A stretch of DNA of 64,000 bases from NCBI GenBank assembly GCA_030697165.1, contig JAUYQQ010000009.1, positions 62,001 through 126,000 on the forward strand, in the 5' to 3' direction. The DNA is from Acidobacteriota bacterium. GTDB taxonomy: Bacteria > Acidobacteriota > Vicinamibacteria > Vicinamibacterales > UBA2999. The position numbers were made by a program, and so were the translations under genes. Below the pieces are notes generated by a model. It was given only the letters and a program-made list of their open reading frames with translations, did not search any database and was not told the DNA's origin. Below, piece by piece: positions 59,096 through 64,000 of the stretch. Position 1 is the stretch's first letter; each line of letters opens with the position of its first letter.

Positions 59096-60847
59096 ATGAA
59101 ACGACCTGCCGCCCTCGTCGTGGCCCTCCTCCTGGTTGCCGCTTCCACCGGCCCTGTGCGGGCGCAGAACGAGCTGGGCCAGATCGATTTCCCCACTTCG
59201 GGCGCCCCAGCCGCGCAGCCAGCATTCCTCAAGGGCGTGCTGCTGCTGCACAGCTTCGAGTACGACGATGCCAAAGAGGCGTTCCTCGAGGCGCAACAGG
59301 CGGACCCGGGGTTCGCCATGGCGTACTGGGGCGAGGCCATGACCTACAACCACCCGGTGTGGCAGCAGACGGCGCCAGAGCTCGCCAGGGCCGCGCTGGC
59401 GCGCCTCGCACCAACCCTCGAAGGCCGTCTCGCCAAGGCGCCGACGGCAAAGGAGAAGGATTGGCTCGCCTCGCTCGAACGCCTCTACAGCACGGACGAG
59501 AAACTGACGCGCGACCGCGCCTACGCCGAACACATGCGGCGCATGCACGAGAAGTATCCGGCTGACGACGAGGTGACGTCCTTCTACGCGCTGGCGTTGC
59601 TCGGCACCAGCCACGGCGGCCGCGACTTCTCCATCTACATGAAGGCGGCGGCGCTCGTCGAGCAGGTCTACGCGAAGAACCCGCAACACCCCGGCGCCGC
59701 GCATTACCTGATTCATTCGTACGACGACCCCATCCACGCGCCGCTCGGCCTGCGCTTCGCCGACGCCTATTCGAAGATCGCGCCGGCAGCCTCGCATGCC
59801 CTGCACATGCCGTCGCACATCTACGTCGCGCTCGGCATGTGGGATGAAGCCTCGGCGATCAACGAGCGCTCGATGAAGGCCGCCGACGCGCGCCGCGCCG
59901 AGAAGGCGCTCGACGTCGACGCCCGCGGCTTCCACGCCATGCTGTGGCTGGTCTATGGCTACGCCCAGCAGGGCCGGTTCGAGGAGTCACGCGCGCTGTT
60001 GTCGCAGATGGAGGCCGACGCCAAGACCAGCGGTTCGGTGCGGACCCGCAGCCACCTGGCACTGGCCCGCGCCGCCTGGCTGATCGAGTCGCGCAAGTGG
60101 GGCGAGGCCAAGGCGCCGGTCGTGGCGAAGGGCCTCGGCACCGACGCCGCCATCGCGGACCTGTTCGCCATCGGGATGGCGGCCATCCGTTCAGGCAACC
60201 GGCTGGCCGGCGGCAACGCGCTCCAGCAGATGGCAGTGCTGATGGAAGATTCTCCCACCGCCGCGGGCCCGGCCACGACTCCGCCCGCTATGGTGGGCAA
60301 GCCCCCAGCCGCGGGGCCGAGCAAGCCTGTCGTATCGGGGTCAACGAGGGCCGGGATTTCACCGGTCGTAGAGTCGCATGCCGCCCACACCGGCGGGCAG
60401 CCGGCGATCGGCCTGCCTTCGGCCGGCGGCGGGCCCGACAAGCGCGCCGCCCAGGTCATGGCTCAGCAGCTCGAGGCCGTCCTGCTGTTCTCGGAGGGCC
60501 GGCGCGAGGAGGCCCTGGTGCTGGCCCGCCAGGCGGCCGTAGTCGAAGACGGCATGTCGTTCGAGTTCGGCCCGCCGGTGCCGGTCAAACCGGCCCACGA
60601 GCTCGTCGGAGAGATGCTGATGGACCTGCGGCGCCCCCGCGAGGCGATCCCGGCGTTTGAGACCTCCCTGAAGCGGAACCCCCGGCGCGCCCTGTCGCTG
60701 CTGGGTCTCGGCCGGGCGTCGATGGCCGTCAAGGACATGTCCCGCGCCATGGGCGCCTACGGCGAGCTCAGGAAGATCTGGAAGAACGCCGACAAGGGAC
60801 TGCCGGAGCTAAGGGAGCTCGGGCTGGTGCCGCCGCCGAGCTACTAA
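59096..60847 (+). CDS. exported TPR-repeat protein
   Basis: A 583-residue protein with a signal peptide (RPAALVVALLLVAASTGPVRAQ). It has TPR-like helix pairs at ~45-85 (FLKGVLLLHSFEYDDAKEAF), a conserved WGEAMTYNHPVW and DEASAINERSM, and a last array (~520-565: PREAIPAFETSLKRNPRRAL). A linker at ~385-455, rich in Pro, Ala and Gly, looks repeat-derived. Proteins of this layout are frequent in Acidobacteriota; no activity is known. It precedes the spermidine-synthase-like gene by 12 bp, so they may form an operon. Confidence 0.85.
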   Translation: MKRPAALVVALLLVAASTGPVRAQNELGQIDFPTSGAPAAQPAFLKGVLLLHSFEYDDAKEAFLEAQQADPGFAMAYWGEAMTYNHPVWQQTAPELARAALARLAPTLEGRLAKAPTAKEKDWLASLERLYSTDEKLTRDRAYAEHMRRMHEKYPADDEVTSFYALALLGTSHGGRDFSIYMKAAALVEQVYAKNPQHPGAAHYLIHSYDDPIHAPLGLRFADAYSKIAPAASHALHMPSHIYVALGMWDEASAINERSMKAADARRAEKALDVDARGFHAMLWLVYGYAQQGRFEESRALLSQMEADAKTSGSVRTRSHLALARAAWLIESRKWGEAKAPVVAKGLGTDAAIADLFAIGMAAIRSGNRLAGGNALQQMAVLMEDSPTAAGPATTPPAMVGKPPAAGPSKPVVSGSTRAGISPVVESHAAHTGGQPAIGLPSAGGGPDKRAAQVMAQQLEAVLLFSEGRREEALVLARQAAVVEDGMSFEFGPPVPVKPAHELVGEMLMDLRRPREAIPAFETSLKRNPRRALSLLGLGRASMAVKDMSRAMGAYGELRKIWKNADKGLPELRELGLVPPPSY

Positions 60848-60859
60848 GGAGCGGGCGGG

Positions 60860-61759
60860 ATGGGCACCCAACAACGCGCCTCAGGTGGGGCTCGGGCACC
60901 GCGGCCGAGCGGCGTCGTGCCCGCAGTCCTGGCGGTGGCCCTGCTCGCCGCGGCCGTCGCGCTGGCCTTCTGGTCGATGTCGCCGGACCGCACCCTCGGG
61001 CGCCTGGAGCACGAGGAGGTGTCGGCGTTCTCGCGAATCCGGGTCCGCAGCAACGGCGAGGTCCGCGCCCTGACGTTCGTACGCGACAACGGACAGGAAG
61101 TCGTGCAGAGCCGCGTCAACCTGGCGGCGCCCCAGACCTTGATGTCGCCGTACGCCCGCGGCATGTTCGCCAGCTACCTCTACCAGCCTCATCCGCAGCG
61201 CGTGCTGATCGTCGGTCTGGGCGGCGGCGCGATGGTTCGCTTCCTGACCCATCACCAGCCGCAGGTGCAGATCGACGCGGTCGAGATTGATCCCGCCGTC
61301 GTCCGTATCGCCGACGAGTACTTCGGTGTGCGCTCCGGCGGGAACGTCCGCGTGCATACCGCCGACGCGGTGGCGTTCGTGGAGTCCACCGTTGACCGGT
61401 ACGACCTGATCCTCATGGACGCGTTCCTGCGTCCGTCGAGCGGCACCGACGCGACCGGCGTGCCGACGGCCCTCAAGACGCTGGCGTTTCTCGGGCGCCT
61501 GAAGCAGGCGCTGGCCCCAGGCGGCGTGGTCGCGTTCAACGTCAACGAACACGCCAGCATGGCCGACGACATCGCCGCGGTCGCGGCCGCGTTTGGCCAC
61601 GCCGCGGTCTACCGCTGCCCGCCCTCTGACAACAAGGTGGTCATCGCCACCGAGGGCGGCATGGCCAAAGATGGCGAGCTGCGCGCCCGCATCGATGCAC
61701 TCGATGCGCGCTTTAGCGGGGCGCTGTCTTTCGCGGATTTACTGCGGAACCGGGAGTAG
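60860..61759 (+). CDS. membrane-anchored spermidine synthase-like methyltransferase-fold protein
   Basis: A 299-residue protein. One membrane helix (~19-38) anchors a Rossmann domain with VLIVGLGGGAMVRFLTHH, AVEIDPAVVRIADEYFG and LILMDAFL, the layout of spermidine synthases. The catalytic and diamine residues are not obvious, so polyamine synthesis is doubtful; it may be a methyltransferase-like or fused-type synthase without its membrane part. Its 3' end overlaps the convergent transglutaminase-like gene by 47 bp. Confidence 0.8.
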   Translation: MGTQQRASGGARAPRPSGVVPAVLAVALLAAAVALAFWSMSPDRTLGRLEHEEVSAFSRIRVRSNGEVRALTFVRDNGQEVVQSRVNLAAPQTLMSPYARGMFASYLYQPHPQRVLIVGLGGGAMVRFLTHHQPQVQIDAVEIDPAVVRIADEYFGVRSGGNVRVHTADAVAFVESTVDRYDLILMDAFLRPSSGTDATGVPTALKTLAFLGRLKQALAPGGVVAFNVNEHASMADDIAAVAAAFGHAAVYRCPPSDNKVVIATEGGMAKDGELRARIDALDARFSGALSFADLLRNRE

Positions 61760-62507
61760 AAATCGCACGGGCGAAGACGAGCAGGAAGATCGCCAAACTG
61801 CCGCCGGTGAGGAGGAGGTGATCTGACTTGAGGATGACGACTCGCATGGAGGTCTGTCGCATCCACTCGTCACCCGCGGTGGCGCGGACCACGCTGGCAA
61901 GCGCGCCCAGTCTCGTCCAGTTTGTGCGCCGGTACGGCGAGAACAGCGACAGCTCGCCATCACGGTATTCCTCGGGCAGCCAGTCGCGCATGTGAAGAGG
62001 CAATGCGCGAATCTCGTCAATCCCCAAGAACCGGCCGTCAATCGGACTTTGAAAACCTCGGCCTTCGATTGGATCGAGCAGCACCCAGCGTCCGGCATCG
62101 TCTGGCGTCTCGAACATGATGTGGCCGGCGCCCTGTTCGTCGACATTGGCCTGAAGTATTCGAAAGGGGCGTCCGCGGGAAACGAAGACCGCGCCGAGCG
62201 CCCCGGCGGCCCTGCCGCAATCGCCGCCGGTAAGAAGGTAGTCGGCCTCGCTTCGCAGCGGCCACGCGGCGACTTCGCCAACGGCGCCATACTCCTCGAT
62301 ATGGCGGAAGCGGGCGGCGACACGCCGGGTGAGCTCAAGTGCGTTGTCGAGCCGGATCTCGCTGGAGATGCCCTCGTTGATGGACGCCGACAGCACGGAT
62401 GCCCGGTGCACACGCGCCGCAGCGATCCCGACCACGCACATCAAGCCGACCATCACGCCCAGGCACAGCCGACGGCGGGAGTCCCGATCCCATGCCAATG
62501 TCCCCAT
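61713..62507 (-). CDS. transglutaminase-like membrane protein
   Basis: A ~264-residue protein with two membrane helices (~14-34, ~225-250) around a soluble core. The core shows a transglutaminase/protease-like triad: C97 in GGDCGRAAGAL, H129 in GAGHIMFE and D145 in WVLLDP. The function may be peptide cleavage or cross-linking in the periplasm. The start at 62507 lies after a hairpin at 62563-62589; an upstream ATG at 62564 would fall inside that hairpin. The family call rests on the triad spacing alone. Confidence 0.65.
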   Translation of the reverse strand: MGTLAWDRDSRRRLCLGVMVGLMCVVGIAAARVHRASVLSASINEGISSEIRLDNALELTRRVAARFRHIEEYGAVGEVAAWPLRSEADYLLTGGDCGRAAGALGAVFVSRGRPFRILQANVDEQGAGHIMFETPDDAGRWVLLDPIEGRGFQSPIDGRFLGIDEIRALPLHMRDWLPEEYRDGELSLFSPYRRTNWTRLGALASVVRATAGDEWMRQTSMRVVILKSDHLLLTGGSLAIFLLVFARAISTPGSAVNPRKTAPR

Positions 62508-62562
62508 CTTCACAATCAGCAGTTCATCGTGTCCGTAGGCGCCTCGCGTGGCGTACACGCAC

Positions 62563-62589
62563 AAGGCCGCCGGGTTGCCCGGCGGCCTT
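62563..62589 (-). terminator. hairpin between the ExbD and transglutaminase-like genes
   Basis: AAGGCCGCCGGG at 62563-62574 pairs with CCCGGCGGCCTT at 62578-62589. It follows the ExbD operon on the minus strand. There is only a short A/T end, so termination is probable rather than certain. Confidence 0.65.
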
Positions 62590-62614
62590 GTGCGTATGTT
62601 CTGGCGAGCGGGAG

Positions 62615-63094
62615 CTAGTTTCCGCCCGTGCGGCCGGCACCGGCGGCAGCGCGGCGCATGCCCTCGGTGATGATGCCGACTTTTTCGACGCCTGCGCCCT
62701 TGGCGGCGTCGATCACTTCGACGATCGCGCCGTAGCTGAGCGAGCCGTCGCCGGCGATGAACAGGGTTTTGTCCTTGCGTTCCTCGTAGATCTTACGGAG
62801 CGAGTCTTCGAGGTCGGCGATCGTGACATCGCTCTTGTTGATCGAGATCTTCCGGTCGGCGGTGTATTCGATCACGATCTGCGAAACGTCGACCTGGGTC
62901 TGCTCGGCGGTCTTGGTTTCGGCCGGCAGGTTGACGTCGAGCCCCTTCTGCGACAGCGGCAGGGCGGCCATGAAGATGACCAGGAGCACGAGCAGCACGT
63001 CGATCATCGGCGTGATGTTCATGTCGCCATTGGCTTCGAGCTTCTTGGCGGTGATGACGCGGTCGGCGCCGAGGTGCTGGTGTGCGTGTGCCAT
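62615..63094 (-). CDS. ExbD/TolR-family biopolymer transport protein
   Basis: A 159-residue protein: a short cytoplasmic start, one helix (~25-47, DMNITPMIDVLLVLLVIFMA) carrying the conserved proton aspartate (ID), then a periplasmic domain with VIEYTADRKISINKSD and GAIVEVIDAAKGAGVEKVGI. It works with ExbB as a proton-driven motor for TonB or gliding systems. The ATG at 63094 follows GGAGG and the previous stop by one base. Confidence 0.92.
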   Translation of the reverse strand: MAHAHQHLGADRVITAKKLEANGDMNITPMIDVLLVLLVIFMAALPLSQKGLDVNLPAETKTAEQTQVDVSQIVIEYTADRKISINKSDVTIADLEDSLRKIYEERKDKTLFIAGDGSLSYGAIVEVIDAAKGAGVEKVGIITEGMRRAAAGAGRTGGN

Positions 63095-63095
63095 G

Positions 63096-63536
63096 TCAGT
63101 TACCTCCGCCGGCCAGCAGGGTGCGGTTCTTGGGGTCGGTGATCAGCCCCATGTCCTCAATCCCCATGGCGCGCAATTCGTCCATGAGATCCATGACGGC
63201 GGCATAGCGGGCTTCTTCATCGGCCTTGATGAGGATGATGCGCTCGGCCTTGGTCTCGAGAATCTCTTCGACTTTCTGCCGCAGGTCTTCTTTCCGAACG
63301 GGCAGGCCGTTGACGAAGTACCGGTCGGTCTTGTCGACGGCGACGACCGTCTGGTCCTGCGTTTCCGGCTTGTCCGCGGTATTTGCGGCGAGCGGCAGTT
63401 TGACGTCAGCACCCTTCTGGAGCAGCGGGGCCACGATCATCATGATGATGAGCAGGACCAGCATGACGTCCACGAGGGGCGTGACGTTGATGTCCGATTT
63501 GATTCCGCCTCGGGAACCGCCGACATCCATTGACAT
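63096..63536 (-). CDS. second ExbD/TolR-family protein
   Basis: A 146-residue protein with one helix (~16-38, SDINVTPLVDVMLVLLIIMM; the conserved aspartate is in LVDV) and a periplasmic domain (VVAVDKTDRYFVNGLPVR, RYAAVMDLMDELRAMGIED). It differs from the other ExbD, so the two probably form a heteromeric complex with ExbB. Duplicated ExbD genes are usual in Acidobacteriota and Bacteroidota. Confidence 0.92.
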   Translation of the reverse strand: MSMDVGGSRGGIKSDINVTPLVDVMLVLLIIMMIVAPLLQKGADVKLPLAANTADKPETQDQTVVAVDKTDRYFVNGLPVRKEDLRQKVEEILETKAERIILIKADEEARYAAVMDLMDELRAMGIEDMGLITDPKNRTLLAGGGN

Positions 63537-63611
63537 AACAGATACTCCTTACCGAATTACCGGGAGGGCGCCTGGCTGGGCGGGACTGAAGTCCCGCCCT
63601 CCTGGCACCAA

Positions 63612-64000
63612 TTACGCCGTCTTCTTGATGAAGTAGTCGACCATCTCCGACGACGAGTTGTCCATCTCGACGTTGAAGAATTCGAGCTTGCCCGACAGGT
63701 AGTTGTAGAACCACACGGCCGGGATGGCCACGAACAGACCGAGCGCGGTTTCGACGAGCGCTTCGGCGATACCGGCCGAGACGGCGCCGATGCCGCCCGA
63801 ACCCGAGGAGGCGATACCGACGAAGGCGTTGATAACGCCGATGACGGTGCCGAGCAGGCCGACGAACGGCGCGGTCGCGCCGATGGTGGCGAGGCCCGAG
63901 ATGCCCTTCTTGAGGTCGTTCGAGGTCAGCGCGGTGGCGCGCTGAATCGAGCGGCGGACGGTGTCGAGCAGGTCCTCACGCGACAGGTTGCTGCCGCTTT
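63612..64000 (-). CDS. MotA/TolQ/ExbB proton channel protein (C-terminal part, cut by window end)
   Basis: Reading the minus strand from base 64000 gives about 129 residues to TAA at 63614-63612. The segment has LKKGISGLATIGATAPFVGL, LLGTVIGVINAFVGIA, AGIAEALVETALGLFVAIPA and ends MVDYFIKKTA. This is the two-helix channel domain of ExbB/TolQ (GLLGTVIGVI and ALVETALGL are diagnostic). It sits directly upstream of the two ExbD genes, with a 75-bp gap from its stop to the first ExbD start; the N-terminus lies beyond the window. Confidence 0.92.
   Translation of the reverse strand, partial: SGSNLSREDLLDTVRRSIQRATALTSNDLKKGISGLATIGATAPFVGLLGTVIGVINAFVGIASSGSGGIGAVSAGIAEALVETALGLFVAIPAVWFYNYLSGKLEFFNVEMDNSSSEMVDYFIKKTA

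Overview
The window is a GC-rich bacterial chromosome segment that is densely coded on both strands. It carries two duplicated orphan permeases of the acidobacterial ADOP/MacB-FtsX type, an Oar-like TonB-dependent receptor with a carboxypeptidase-regulatory N-terminus, many Tat-exported oxidoreductases, a PQQ alcohol dehydrogenase and a selenocysteine tRNA. Many short palindromic repeats are scattered between and inside genes. Together these suggest Acidobacteriota, most likely a Vicinamibacteria-like lineage; this placement is inference from gene content only.

Layout. 1-2.4 kb: end of an ADOP permease, then a PIN toxin/Phd-like antitoxin pair lying between two ~105-bp direct repeats. 2.5-5.7 kb: exported proteins (DUF2911, a possible NTR/TIMP-like protein translationally coupled to a matrixin zinc protease, a Tat ferritin-like protein). 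5.7-9.9 kb: MobA-like nucleotidyltransferase, cold-shock protein, YdcF-like protein, tRNA-Sec, HAD phosphatase, an ABC ATPase lacking its nucleotide-binding motifs, PHP phosphoesterase. 10-13 kb: Fur-rubrerythrin fusion, IscA/ErpA-type carrier, class I fumarase (an Fe/Fe-S theme). 13-16.4 kb: full ADOP permease, a fold-back element, an exported methyltransferase. 16.4-21 kb: BioY, ThiD, MoaE-MoaD, PrfA-PrmC, HIT protein. 21-25 kb: GNAT, HAD, and a pair of M16 proteins (one active-looking, one without the zinc motif). 25-30.5 kb: ileS-lspA-lgt-rluD operon. 30.5-38.5 kb: a sugar oxidation locus (MFS, two Gfo/Idh/MocA oxidoreductases, TIM-barrel isomerase, DUF1080 hydrolase, GMC dehydrogenase and its small subunit) that resembles 3-keto-glycoside catabolism. 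38.5-48 kb: NUDIX, a hybrid sensor kinase, NHL protein, AbgT transporter, PQQ dehydrogenase, two small membrane proteins. 48-54.4 kb: Lon, DksA-like protein, a low-GC leader, rpmB, RidA, Rel/SpoT. 54.6-64 kb: TPR lipoprotein, TonB-dependent receptor, TPR protein, spermidine-synthase-like protein, transglutaminase-like protein, and an ExbB-ExbD-ExbD energising complex (ExbB cut by the window end).

The strongest second-look items are the NTR-like protein/matrixin pair and the matrixin's duplicated 73-residue tail domain, the Fur-rubrerythrin fusion, tRNA-Sec without local sel genes, the 3-keto-sugar locus, palindromic repeats inserted in frame in essential proteins (notably IleS), a tandem 7-mer array just upstream of the prfA ribosome-binding site, and a pair of near-identical promoter-like sites at 42.1 and 45.0 kb.
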